From Sulfolobus acidocaldarius SUSAZ (GTDB lineage Archaea; Thermoproteota; Thermoprotei_A; Sulfolobales; Sulfolobaceae): DNA of 64,000 bases. The stretch covers positions 1,768,621-1,832,620 of the forward strand of contig CP006977.1 of NCBI GenBank assembly GCA_000508305.1. The letters are read 5' to 3'. The position numbers and the translations under genes were made by a program. Numbering within the stretch: the stretch's first letter is position 1; each line of letters opens with the position of its first letter. The notes below the pieces were generated by a model. It was given only the letters and a program-made list of their open reading frames with translations, searched no databases and was not told the DNA's origin. This document shows, in pieces, positions 1 to 8,234 of the stretch.

Positions 1-14
1 AGTTACCCACTGTT

Positions 15-1478
15 ATGTCGCAAGTCTTACATAGGCTAAATGCGTTACCATTTAGAAAGATCACTGTAGAGGAGAGTGGAAAAGAAAAGAGGAGTAGCGC
101 AGAGAGGGTGGGTAACAGTAGTGCTAGGATAGAGCTCCACCCGGAGGAATTTCCAAAAGTATCCTTTGCAACAGTTACAAGTATTGACTGGTATGGACCA
201 TCGCCCTATGGTAAGAGATATGTTGCAAACATCAATGGGGAGGAAGAACAGGAGGGGAAGATAGATGATTTAGACCTGAAAGTTGATGTGGCTGAGTGTT
301 TCGGCATTGCCTGTGACAAGGTTAAAGCCTCGGTGAAGATAAGGAGTAAGAAGGCACCAGTATCTATCAAGGGATTAATAGAGTGGTCTCTACTGAGTAA
401 GACTTTGATAAGGGAGTTGGAGAATTCGACAATAGGTAAAGCCTTAACTACGAATGAGGCGTGGATTGCTTTCCAGAGAAAGGTCATCATACCAAATGTT
501 GTTCCAAGGGTAGAAAAAATGAGAACATTGGATGAATTAAAGGCTGTGGATAAGGGTGGGCTAGTTATTTTTCCTAGAGTAGGTTGTTATAATAACGTAT
601 ACCAAGTTGATTTCTCCTCCATGTATCCATCATTAATAGTTAAATACAATATATCTGCTGAGACAGTGGATAAGTGTAATGATGTGGAGACTGAAATAGG
701 TCATATGATTTGCCTAAAGGAGAAGGGAATAGTGCCAGAAGCATTGGAGTGGTTAGTTAATAGAAAAGAGGAGTTAAAGAAAGTCGATAAGGAGAGAGCA
801 GAGGCGATAAAGTGGATTCTTGTTGCCTCATTCGGTTACCTAGGGTATAGGAACTCTAAATTTGGTAAAATAGAGGCTTATGAGTTAGTTACATATTTTG
901 CACGGAAGACATTAAGGAGAACAATAGACTTAGCTGGGGAACATGGGCTGGAGGTTTTACATGGAATTATAGACTCATTGATAGTTAGAGGAGATAGGAT
1001 TAGGGAATTTATTGACCACACACAGCAAGTTACAGGGTTAAAACTGAAAGAAGAGAAAATGAAATGGGTAATCCTATTTAATGCTAAAGACGGAACCCCA
1101 TATCCAATGAGGTATTTGGGAAAATTAGAGAACGGAGAGATGAAGGTTAAGGGGTTAATCAGGAAAAATATGCCAAACATTGTTAAGGAATTTCTTGAGG
1201 ACGTGGTTGAGGTAACGGGTAAAGCTGACACATGTGAGCAGATTGATGTAGGTGAAATTGACGTTATTTACAGGAGATACAGACAACGGGTTGCTCATGC
1301 AGAACCAAAGGATTATGTATTATGGGTCAAGAGAAAACCTTATGTGAGGGGGGTAAGGGGATTTTATGACGCGAGGAAGGGTTATAAAGGAAGAGATGTC
1401 TTCTATTATCTAGACTATTTAGAGAGAAGTTATGAGGTGATACTCTCTGCTCTCAACGGGATTCTCGACCTTAGATAG
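15..1478 (+). CDS. polB2: Family B DNA polymerase PolB2 (Dpo2) with disrupted active site
   Basis: This is the polymerase core of a family B enzyme without a 3'-5' exonuclease domain; at 487 residues it is far shorter than the usual 750-900. Motif A is intact (DFSSMYPS, D199). The motif B region reads ASFGYLGY (about 271-278). Motif C, normally YxDTDS, reads HGIIDSLI, so the first catalytic Asp is Ile318 and only D320 remains. This matches the archaeal PolB2 group, which is described as having a disrupted active site and being linked to DNA-damage tolerance. The frame is open to the left edge of the window (from base 3), so the true start may lie outside. It is followed immediately by a RecA-like gene, which suggests one transcription unit for repair or lesion bypass. 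Confidence 0.88.
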   Translation: MSQVLHRLNALPFRKITVEESGKEKRSSAERVGNSSARIELHPEEFPKVSFATVTSIDWYGPSPYGKRYVANINGEEEQEGKIDDLDLKVDVAECFGIACDKVKASVKIRSKKAPVSIKGLIEWSLLSKTLIRELENSTIGKALTTNEAWIAFQRKVIIPNVVPRVEKMRTLDELKAVDKGGLVIFPRVGCYNNVYQVDFSSMYPSLIVKYNISAETVDKCNDVETEIGHMICLKEKGIVPEALEWLVNRKEELKKVDKERAEAIKWILVASFGYLGYRNSKFGKIEAYELVTYFARKTLRRTIDLAGEHGLEVLHGIIDSLIVRGDRIREFIDHTQQVTGLKLKEEKMKWVILFNAKDGTPYPMRYLGKLENGEMKVKGLIRKNMPNIVKEFLEDVVEVTGKADTCEQIDVGEIDVIYRRYRQRVAHAEPKDYVLWVKRKPYVRGVRGFYDARKGYKGRDVFYYLDYLERSYEVILSALNGILDLR

Positions 1479-2019
1479 GATAATACAAAGAGACGAGATA
1501 GTTGAGTTCTACTCTACAGACCACAATTTACTCTATGAGTTCTATCATAGGGTAATAGTCGTCTCCTCTCCCGTGAAAGTGATCATAGTAGGGGAAAGAG
1601 GAGGGCTAAATCCCTTACTAATAGAGAGATTTAAGAGAATATTTCAGAGAGACGGAGATATTTATATCAGAAGAGCATTTAAGGTAGAGGATGTTAGACC
1701 AACCATTGAGGAGATGGGAGACGAGTTTATACTAATTAACCCTTATCATCACGGTAAGAACTACACAGAGATTGTGGCAGGGATAAGAAAGACTAAGGGC
1801 AGAAAATTCTTGTTCAGTAGTATGGATAGAGAGGTTAATGGATCATTATTTGGCTCCCATTCTGTACACTCTATGATTAGACTTGAAAGAGGCGAAAGAG
1901 GATTTAAGGCTATAGTGGTCAAGAGTGTTATACTAAAAGAGGTGGAAATACCCTTCGGATACTGGGAAATTTTCGGCAAAGATGAGGGAGAGGGCTTAAT
2001 GAAGTGGATTGTGACTTGA
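1447..2019 (+). CDS. RecA/RadA-fold paralogue lacking Walker A, PolB2 partner
   Basis: The first conventional start is GTG at 1573, giving 148 residues. The same frame is open upstream to a TGA at 1438-1440 and encodes STGFSTLDRII, which resembles the RadA opening STG..LD.LL. I therefore prefer a start near CTG 1447, six bases after GAGGTGA (1434-1440). The rest follows the RadA layout: a beta strand and helix (VKVIIVGERGG), an IYIRRAF segment like RadA NIYVARAF, an aspartate-poor Walker B region (FILINPYHHG), and a C-terminal stretch similar to RadA's HS...LERG.....VVKS. Where RadA has the GxxxxGKT loop this protein has EFYSTDHNLLYEF, so ATP binding is probably lost. The gene overlaps the polymerase 3' end. 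Identity as an inactive RecA paralogue is inference from fold-like motifs. Confidence 0.68.
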   Translation: MLSTGFSTLDRIIQRDEIVEFYSTDHNLLYEFYHRVIVVSSPVKVIIVGERGGLNPLLIERFKRIFQRDGDIYIRRAFKVEDVRPTIEEMGDEFILINPYHHGKNYTEIVAGIRKTKGRKFLFSSMDREVNGSLFGSHSVHSMIRLERGERGFKAIVVKSVILKEVEIPFGYWEIFGKDEGEGLMKWIVT

Positions 2020-2845
2020 TTTATAAGGAAAAAGTGATCTGTAAGTAAAGACGCTTCATAATTAGAGATGAATTAAACGTTTAGCTAAGTGTTTCCAGAG
2101 AAAAACCTCTCTCACATTAACCTAGTATAGTTCAGGTTTAAGTTAGCTTCTTCTAAATCAGACATATACACAGTAATTCACTTATTAGGTCTCTAAGCCC
2201 ATCTTTACCTTTAAATAGACTAATTTTTATCAGTTTTCCTTAATAGTTACGTTAAATTAAAAGGAATATTTATGGTTACGAGATATAAACCAAGTTGAAA
2301 ATTACTTTAATATTGATTTAAACGGAACCTTTGTTTAGTGGCTAAGTATTTCATAAAACCTTCTCCTAAAAACTCATTGAATATCACTTTGCGTCTCTAG
2401 AGAATTTTATATGAAATGCCATAATCAGTTATCCAGGGCTCAATCACCAATCTTGCCCTGCCCAGCGAAAATCATCATCAGTCTTGATTATAATAAAGTC
2501 TCTATTATAAGTCTTAATCTGATTAAGTTGTATTGAAATTTATAACTATGTAATTCTTCAGATGGGAATTTGTGTAAAATTTGACAATGAAGGTCTTATT
2601 ATTACTGAAAGTAAAGTAATTGTCTGTCTGAAATACTTATTAAAAAATCAGGTTCCATGACGCAATATGACCTATGACAGTTCATTTAAGACTATGAACT
2701 TCCACTGTTCATAAACAGTTAAGCGTCGCTTCTTCGCCTAATCATTAGGAAAGTAAATAAGTATGAAGAACTTTTACGAGATTTATTTGATAAAGAGATA
2801 CCACATATGTTTAAGTTTAAATAACTTTGACGTGAATTTAATTTT
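2020..2845. other. Long AT-rich intergenic region
   Basis: I see no convincing protein gene here. The region holds a candidate C/D box RNA on the minus strand (2425-2480) and two small inverted repeats: GTTCAT/ATGAAC at 2680-2699 and ACTGTT-CATA-AACAGT at 2704-2719. The second is a perfect 6-base stem with a 4-base loop and might be an operator or RNA hairpin upstream of the coiled-coil gene that begins at 2846. Confidence 0.5.
2425..2480 (-). ncRNA. Candidate C/D box small RNA
   Basis: A GC-rich island sits in AT-rich intergenic DNA. Read on the minus strand it starts with TGATGATGA (C box RTGATGA, 2480-2472), has an internal TTGGTGATTG (C'-like, 2450-2441) and ends with CTGA (D box, 2428-2425). 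The total length of about 56 bases is typical of archaeal C/D methylation guides. The stretch between C' and D (about 13 bases, around AGCCCTGGAT) would be the guide. The D' box is not canonical. A TATA-like TTATTATAAT lies about 20-25 bases upstream on the same strand. Box motifs are seen; function is inferred. Confidence 0.42.
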
Positions 2846-3634
2846 ATGAGTAGTGACGTTGATGTTATAGTAGAAAAGATTATTAATAATCCTAGACTGT
2901 TAGATGCGATTTTTAACAGATTCTATGAGAGAGTTAAGGAAGAATTAATAATTAAGAGAATTGAGGAATTAGAAAAGAAAATTAGTGAACTCGTAAATAA
3001 TAGTAATAGAATCTGGGAAAGCATAGAAAAACAAAGAGAAGAGACCAAAAGAATCTGGGAAAGCATACAAGCAACACAAAACGAAATAAAGACTCTACAA
3101 GAAGACAACAAGAAAATCTGGGAAAGCATAGAAAAACAAAGAGAAGAGACCAAAAGAATCTGGGAAAGCATACAAGCAACACAAAACGAAATAAAGGGGA
3201 TTAGAGAGGAAAATACAAAAATATGGAAAGCAATTGAGAGAATGAATGTCTCCTTCTCTGCATTCACCTCTAGAAGCGGTCACTACATCGAGAGGACTAT
3301 TATGAATTTGTATAAGGAGGCATTAGAATTGCACGGAATTGATTCCTCTAAAGTAACTCATGGCGTTATTGAGGATACTGAAGGGGTAGTTCATAAAGGT
3401 AGGAAGTATGAGATAGACTTCTATGAAACTAACGGCGTTATTTATCTATTCGAAATAAAGAATCATGCAGATGAAGGGGCAATAGAACAATTAGAGATCA
3501 GGGAGAAAATATTAAGCTCTATATATAAAAAACCAATAAAGAAATTTCTTGTAGCTAACTCAATAGAAAAAAGAATTAAGAGAAGAGCTGAGAGGATAGG
3601 GATCACCGTAATCGCTGGTATAGTAGTCGAATAA
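2846..3634 (+). CDS. Coiled-coil protein with C-terminal PD-(D/E)XK-like domain (DUF3782-type)
   Basis: This is a 262-residue protein. Residues about 35-135 are a long coiled coil built from IWESI..QREETKR and IQATQNEIK units repeated with a 35-residue period. Residues about 140-262 form a nuclease-like fold with the order D191, then E203-I-K205 (D...ExK), as in PD-(D/E)XK enzymes. Such coiled-coil plus nuclease-fold proteins (DUF3782 type) are common in Sulfolobales; their substrate is unknown. It stands alone, preceded by about 800 non-coding bases and followed by a TnpB element. The coiled coil has expanded recently by exact DNA duplication (see the repeat entry). The nuclease assignment rests on the motif only. 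Confidence 0.75.
   Translation: MSSDVDVIVEKIINNPRLLDAIFNRFYERVKEELIIKRIEELEKKISELVNNSNRIWESIEKQREETKRIWESIQATQNEIKTLQEDNKKIWESIEKQREETKRIWESIQATQNEIKGIREENTKIWKAIERMNVSFSAFTSRSGHYIERTIMNLYKEALELHGIDSSKVTHGVIEDTEGVVHKGRKYEIDFYETNGVIYLFEIKNHADEGAIEQLEIREKILSSIYKKPIKKFLVANSIEKRIKRRAERIGITVIAGIVVE
3010..3196 (+). repeat. 82-bp perfect tandem duplication inside the coiled-coil gene
   Basis: Bases 3010-3091 and 3115-3196 are identical over 82 bases, offset by 105 bases (35 codons, so in frame). The intervening 23 bases differ. The exact identity at the DNA level points to recent duplication that lengthens the coiled coil by five heptads. Confidence 0.93.
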
Positions 3635-3811
3635 AATGCATTAGATACTTTGGTTATTGTGCCTTATGAGTGAGTACTCCTCATTTATGAATTTCAGGTT
3701 CTCTATTTAGTAAAAATTACATAAATAGGTTTTAAGGTAATCTTCGTCATAAACACACTCCCATTTCAGGCATAAAAACCTAAAATTAAAGCTTAAAGGC
3801 AACAGAGATTT

Positions 3812-5287
3812 CTGACCCACTCCCCGCCCTAAAGGGCGAGGATTCTGCTAGGGTCTAAGGCGTTACTCCCCTTTAAGGGAGATACTCCATTAGACGTAAC
3901 AAGAAAGGAAAGAGGTTTTTTCAACACGTCAATAATCTTCTTCACGCCTAGTTTCATAATGTTCAACGCTCCGTTAACGTCACTATGAAGCTTATGGCCA
4001 AAAGGACAGTTTACCACCCCCCTAGGCCTTCTATCAACCTTAACCCCATGATAAGCACAGAAACGTGACGTATTATACTCAACAACTAGAAACGTCTTTA
4101 TACCATATTCATAAAGCCTATTCACTACAGCGTCTATCAACTTACCATAAGACCATATGTTCACAGTAAACTTGTTACCCTTGTCCTGAGAGATGAAGTA
4201 AGGATAACCCAAATACACCGTTGAAACACCAAGATCCCACAAGGACTTAGCCAAGTGAGAGGCTAACGTTCTGTAATAATGAAGAAGCCTACGGTACAAC
4301 TTTGCGAATAATCTTTTCCTTTCCCTCAACACTTCTTCCCTAGCTTTCCCTTCTTGAATCTTTTCAACCTCACTCCTCAACTTGTCAAGCTCGGCAATCT
4401 TCTTCTGAAAATAGAAGTAATCGCTCTTAATGAGAGAACCACGGTAAAAGAGTATTGTACCATCATTAACAACAACAGTAGCCAACATGTTTACACCAAG
4501 GTCAATTGAGGCTACCTTCTCGCCTTTGGGCTTCTCAACTTGAATCCTTTCTCTTTCGCCGTGAATGATAAGAGAGTCCTTCATTGGCTTACCACTCTTC
4601 TTTGCAGTTATTCTACCAACGTCAACGGGAATGTGGGCATAAAACTTGTTACCTTCAATGTGGATTTCTAGCCTACCTTGTGCACCAAACCACCTTAACC
4701 TACCTTCAAAGGGTATTTCAATTTTCCAATCCTTCAAAAAGAGAGTGTGTTTTTCCTCATCAACCTCATAGCGGTCTTGCCTAATGACTAGGATTAACTT
4801 CCTCTTTCCTCCCTCTTTCCAATAGCCTGGCACTGAAACGTGGTCCACGAATGGCGGTTTCTGTTTCAGTAACGAGAAGAAGGATGACCAAGCTTCGTTG
4901 TTCTTCTGTAGTACTGCTTGAGTGTTAACTCCTAGAACTTTCTTATACTTCTCGTAATACTTTTTCCACGTGTTCTTTAGGTCAACTTTCTTTTCTTGAA
5001 AGAATTGTTGCCTTCTTTCGTAGTTTACTTCATTCCACAGCTTAGCAGATGAGTCTGCCAACTTGCTCAATTTCCTCTGTTGATGCCCATTAGGGAAGAG
5101 CCTCATAACGACTGTTCTGACGCTTCCCTCTGGTATTGCGGGAGTAATCGGCTCCCGCTCCTCATCTTTAGGAAGTTCACCAGAAGGAAGCGTCATAAGG
5201 GGAAAATTGTTTTTATTGATTAAAAAATTTGGGTTTATTTTTATAGTAACTTACCCCGCCTTAAAAGGCGAGGTTTGTAATTCTTTT
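3812..5287 (-). mobile_element. IS200/IS605-type element carrying only tnpB
   Basis: The element is read on the minus strand. The right end carries the hairpin CCTCGCCC-TTTA-GGGCGGGG followed by AGTGGGTCAG (ending at 3812). The left end carries AAAAGAAT-TACAAA, then CCTCGCC-TTTTAA-GGCGGGG (5287 down to about 5250). Subterminal hairpins without inverted repeats or target duplication are typical of the IS200/IS605 superfamily. No TnpA (HUH Y1 transposase) gene is present, so movement would need TnpA in trans. The base before the proposed left end belongs to TTGAT. The boundary is inferred by alignment to the seven short relatives in this window; an alternative left end lies at 5276, after TTAC. 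Confidence 0.72.
3829..5196 (-). CDS. tnpB: TnpB/OrfB RNA-guided nuclease-family protein
   Basis: The protein is 455 residues. It has an N-terminal helix-turn-helix and wedge region (RTVVMRLFPNGHQQRKL), then a RuvC-like core with SIDLGVNMLAT (catalytic D232) and HSDVNGALNI (D406). In the region of the RuvC-II glutamate this family has VYLGYPYFISQ, with no acidic residue at the usual place; E373 (VVEYNTS) is the nearest candidate. The zinc ribbon is reduced to C380-x2-H383 and C397-x3-H401 rather than four cysteines. The stop codon lies in the loop of the right-end hairpin, as expected if the 3' end also encodes the omega RNA. A TATA-like ACTATAAAAATAAA lies upstream on the minus strand. Activity cannot be judged from sequence. 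Confidence 0.9.
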   Translation of the reverse strand: MTLPSGELPKDEEREPITPAIPEGSVRTVVMRLFPNGHQQRKLSKLADSSAKLWNEVNYERRQQFFQEKKVDLKNTWKKYYEKYKKVLGVNTQAVLQKNNEAWSSFFSLLKQKPPFVDHVSVPGYWKEGGKRKLILVIRQDRYEVDEEKHTLFLKDWKIEIPFEGRLRWFGAQGRLEIHIEGNKFYAHIPVDVGRITAKKSGKPMKDSLIIHGERERIQVEKPKGEKVASIDLGVNMLATVVVNDGTILFYRGSLIKSDYFYFQKKIAELDKLRSEVEKIQEGKAREEVLRERKRLFAKLYRRLLHYYRTLASHLAKSLWDLGVSTVYLGYPYFISQDKGNKFTVNIWSYGKLIDAVVNRLYEYGIKTFLVVEYNTSRFCAYHGVKVDRRPRGVVNCPFGHKLHSDVNGALNIMKLGVKKIIDVLKKPLSFLVTSNGVSPLKGSNALDPSRILAL

Positions 5288-5673
5288 ATCAATGTATTTC
5301 ATCTATCCTTAATCCTAGTTATTTCTAAAACATAAGTTAAAGGCTAAATTAACGCTCTAAATCATGTAGAGAAAAATAAGGAAAAAAGAAAGGATAGACT
5401 AAATACAAGGGTAATTCATACATACGCCAAGATTAATTCGACATACTTAACTTTACAAATTCTGAGTGAATTCTTAATATATGAGTCTAAAACTTTGATG
5501 ATTGCACTAGTGAAACCTTACATAATCAAGTAATTCATAAAATATTAAGCCGAACCTGAATGCTCCATAATTAACTTCATTGAAGTATTTTTGTAATAAT
5601 ATTAAGCTCTCTTTTCTTTATGGCTAAGATGCAGAAGAATTATATAAATTACCTATCAGTTTCTTATGTTAAT
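5288..5673. other. Intergenic region
   Basis: AT-rich, with no gene seen. It contains the promoter of the small ORF that follows. Confidence 0.5.
5639..5649 (+). promoter_or_regulatory. TATA box for the leaderless small membrane ORF
   Basis: TTATATAAATT lies about 26 bases before the ATG at 5674, the spacing expected for a leaderless archaeal transcript. Confidence 0.5.
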
Positions 5674-5790
5674 ATGACCACTGTAAACTTGGCTCAATCT
5701 AACCAGGAGATAGTTGAGTTGTTAGTGCCTGTTATAATCGGCTATATGTCGTTATTCATTTCATCTATTTACGTCTACAGAATTGGTTAG
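5674..5790 (+). CDS. Small single-span membrane protein (38 aa)
   Basis: ATG at 5674 opens a 38-codon frame. After a short polar N-terminus (MTTVNLAQSNQEIVEL) comes one hydrophobic segment (LVPVIIGYMSLFISSIYVY) and a short basic tail. A good TATA box sits about 26 bases upstream, which fits leaderless expression, and the next gene begins seven bases after the stop. These features make it likely to be real although it has no recognisable family. Confidence 0.5.
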   Translation: MTTVNLAQSNQEIVELLVPVIIGYMSLFISSIYVYRIG

Positions 5791-5796
5791 ATTGTT

Positions 5797-6093
5797 TTGA
5801 AAAGAGACTCAACGTCACTCGTTTCAGCAATTATCTTCCTACTTAATCCCTTGATTATATTCTCTTTATTATATTCACCTAAAAATTATGGCTTTGTTTC
5901 TGTTGGATACTATCTAGTACAGCTGTTATACCTTATGTCGTATTATTATCTAGAAAAAGATTGGAAGAAATTTGTAGCCTTTACAGTAGCTCTGACTCTT
6001 ACCTCTCCACTTTCTTATTTCCTATATAAAATAGAGGGAAAAGAGCTTCACCGTGAAAGTCAAAAAGCAAATCTGAAATTATCAAGGGGTTGA
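5797..6093 (+). CDS. Small multi-span membrane protein of unknown function
   Basis: TTG start, 98 residues, with three hydrophobic segments (about 8-27, 33-50 and 58-75) and a charged tail. It follows the 38-residue ORF with almost no gap, so the two probably share a transcript. Its last third (from about base 5999) is antisense to a decayed DUF2079-type reading frame on the other strand, so the C-terminus may be a rearrangement product rather than the original end. The segment before that, with YYYLEKDWKKF, reads like a normal membrane protein. No function can be given. Confidence 0.55.
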   Translation: MKRDSTSLVSAIIFLLNPLIIFSLLYSPKNYGFVSVGYYLVQLLYLMSYYYLEKDWKKFVAFTVALTLTSPLSYFLYKIEGKELHRESQKANLKLSRG

Positions 6094-6511
6094 ATAGATA
6101 TAAAATAGTTAAAATCAAAGGAAGCCTTGAATTCCCATTATTTCCTAAAACGATATTGACTATCCTGTAAAGATATATGGAAGATAATGATATTACAACA
6201 GTTTGAATTATTGATAGAGTTAACCATGAAGGAAATAAATAGTAGATCGGTATAGCTAAGAAGAGTATTAAATAGGGATGAATAGCTAAACCGCTAAGGC
6301 ACCAAATGATAAGAAGTTCACTGAGTCATAAAATATTTTTTCACCCGTAAATTGTAGAGTAAAACTCCTGCATAAACAACCCTAGGTCAAAGGCTCCGGA
6401 TAAGAGGTCATAAAGTCTGATGAAGAATAGAAAGTTAACCAAAACCTTGAAGAATATTATTGCGACAAAGAGAACCATTACTCGACCTCTCAATGAAAAT
6501 TTTAACCTCAT
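5999..6511 (-). pseudogene. Decayed DUF2079-type membrane protein
   Basis: Reading leftward from ATG 6511, the first 56 codons give a membrane protein N-terminus with the DUF2079-like FDLGLFMQEFYSTIYG, then a TGA at 6343-6341. One frame over, the sequence continues with EKIFYDSVNFLSFGALAV, then a second frameshift leads to GLAIHPYLILFLAIPIYYLF and later LLFDFHGEALFPLFYIG, ending at TAA 6001-5999. The order matches the DUF2079 pattern (DLGIF.Q, F..S.NFL.., HP...LF..P.Y..FPS, DFH.EAL). At least two frameshifts mean it is not translated as one protein. The family assignment is from memory of the pattern. Confidence 0.62.
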
Positions 6512-6732
6512 TCTTAAAGATAGATTGTATGGGCTTCATTTAATAGTTTATCCTGATCTATTAGCTCATGTTTAGTGACCTGATATAAACTTCAGAAATT
6601 AAATATAACATAATTGTTAAATTTAGGATGTTATACGTAACTCAGATAAAAATACGAACTCACTACCTCCTATATATTGTGTAGGATTTATTTTTATACA
6701 TGTATATTGAATATATTAAGTGGCGAAATTGA

Positions 6733-7437
6733 TTGAAAAATTGTCAAAAATGTGGTTACTCCAACTCTGACGATGCAAAATATTGTGTAGCATGCGGATA
6801 TCCTTTTCCTGAAACAGCTTCTGAGCAGCAAACACCTTTACAACCTCAACCTGCACCAGAATCACCTAAGAGACCATTTCCGCTGTTCAGGGTTATTGCG
6901 ACAGTTGTAGCTATAGTAATTGTAATTGGTGTGGTAGCTATATTATTAAATACTAATTCCGTATTCAAATCCACTCCTAATTTTAGTGCTGCTGCGGATA
7001 ACTCCTTTGGAGGAAACTGGATGACACAAAAGAATGAGTCTGGTGTAGCTCAAAGATCTAACAACTCCATAGTTATCACATACTTAAATGGCTCTACGAC
7101 CTCTATACCCCTTTCTCAAATCTCAAATACCCCAGGTAACGGTATTCTGTTTACCGCAGCCAGTAAATTAGAGGTTTATGACTTAGTTAATGGGACTAAC
7201 CAGATTGTCTTGGAGATATTTACATATAACTCAACTACTTCCATGTCCATGATAAATCCTCTTCTAACAAACGCTACAGCTTATTATACTGCCTACAATT
7301 ACTCCAAAGGCACTTTCTATCTGAGTGAAGGTGAAGCGTTTACCACAAATGGTCTAAAATTATTTATTGTAGACTTTTACAATTTCATGCCCTCAGTAGA
7401 GAATGTTACTACTTTTCTCAATCAAATTGTAAGTTAA
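6733..7437 (+). CDS. Zinc-ribbon, membrane-anchored extracellular protein
   Basis: TTG start (an in-frame TGA directly precedes it), 234 residues. Residues 1-22 form a zinc ribbon with two CxxC pairs (CQKCGYSNSDDAKYCVACGY). A Pro/Gln-rich linker follows, then one membrane segment (about 54-72, VIATVVAIVIVIGVVAILL), then an extracellular domain of about 160 residues rich in Asn-x-Ser/Thr, as in glycosylated Sulfolobales surface proteins. This architecture (zinc ribbon inside, beta-rich domain outside) suggests a sensor or surface protein; no specific function is recognised. A TATA-like TTTTTATA lies about 40 bases upstream. Confidence 0.8.
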   Translation: MKNCQKCGYSNSDDAKYCVACGYPFPETASEQQTPLQPQPAPESPKRPFPLFRVIATVVAIVIVIGVVAILLNTNSVFKSTPNFSAAADNSFGGNWMTQKNESGVAQRSNNSIVITYLNGSTTSIPLSQISNTPGNGILFTAASKLEVYDLVNGTNQIVLEIFTYNSTTSMSMINPLLTNATAYYTAYNYSKGTFYLSEGEAFTTNGLKLFIVDFYNFMPSVENVTTFLNQIVS

Positions 7438-7461
7438 ATCCTCTTTTTCTTAATATCAAGA

Positions 7462-7504
<43 letters not shown>

Positions 7505-7541
7505 GTAATATTTTTACATTCTCTGCGTCTTTACTGGTGTG

Positions 7542-8183
7542 TCATTTCAATTTACTATAAACTAAATGAACTTCATCTCCGCACTGGCATATCTTAGCGT
7601 CTACAAGTCTTAACCTAGGTGACTCATCTCCCTGAAAACCTTCTCCTTGAGCTAGACTCACCCCATTGCCAAATATCCTTGGTGAGACTGTAACCCTAAT
7701 TTCGTCATACATGTTCTCTTGAATCATGCTCCAAATTAAATTACCTCCCCCTTCAATCATCAATCTTCTCACGTTGAAGCTTTCATAAAGGTCAGAGAAT
7801 ACATCACTTAACTCATTGAACCTCCTTACTATTACACCTCTTTTTGCAAGCTCATCCTGCTTACTCTTATTATCGCTTTTAGTATAAACCAGCGTCAACG
7901 GAGGAGTAGAGAATATTTTAAGTGATATATCTAGATTTAGACTTTTACTTACTATTACCCTTATAGGATCTTTGTCCTTTTTCTTAGCGTATTTCACTGT
8001 TAGGGAGGGGTTATCTACCCTCACTGTGTTTCCCCCCACCATAATCGCATCGACCTCAGCTCTGAGCTGATGTTGCCTTTGTTTATCTATTGGACAGCTC
8101 AGTTCACTATAACCTGTCTTAGATGCGAGCCTTCCGTCAATACTTATCGTAGAAAAGATAATAATGTAAGGTCTATTATTCAT
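7542..8183 (-). CDS. Riboflavin-pathway pyrimidine reductase (RibD C-terminal type)
   Basis: The 213-residue protein matches 2,5-diamino-6-ribosylamino-4(3H)-pyrimidinone 5'-phosphate reductase, the NAD(P)H-dependent step of archaeal riboflavin and deazaflavin synthesis. Family signatures are [11 protein letters not shown] (11-20), [18 protein letters not shown] (44-61), VIVSK, and [13 protein letters not shown] (about 141-153), which form the dihydrofolate-reductase-like fold. The length is normal for the stand-alone archaeal enzyme. Its neighbour upstream on the same strand is a glycerophosphodiesterase 51 bases away; the link is probably only positional. Confidence 0.88.
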   Translation of the reverse strand: MNNRPYIIIFSTISIDGRLASKTGYSELSCPIDKQRQHQLRAEVDAIMVGGNTVRVDNPSLTVKYAKKKDKDPIRVIVSKSLNLDISLKIFSTPPLTLVYTKSDNKSKQDELAKRGVIVRRFNELSDVFSDLYESFNVRRLMIEGGGNLIWSMIQENMYDEIRVTVSPRIFGNGVSLAQGEGFQGDESPRLRLVDAKICQCGDEVHLVYSKLK

Positions 8184-8234
8184 TTCGTATTCACTGGTAG
8201 ATTTAAATCACAGGTAAAAAATATATTATCAAGT

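Noticed and set aside
2982-3283. Minus-strand ORFs rich in Phe/Leu opposite the coiled-coil gene
   Set aside because: They are antisense shadows of the repeated coiled-coil codons and repeat with the same 105-base period.
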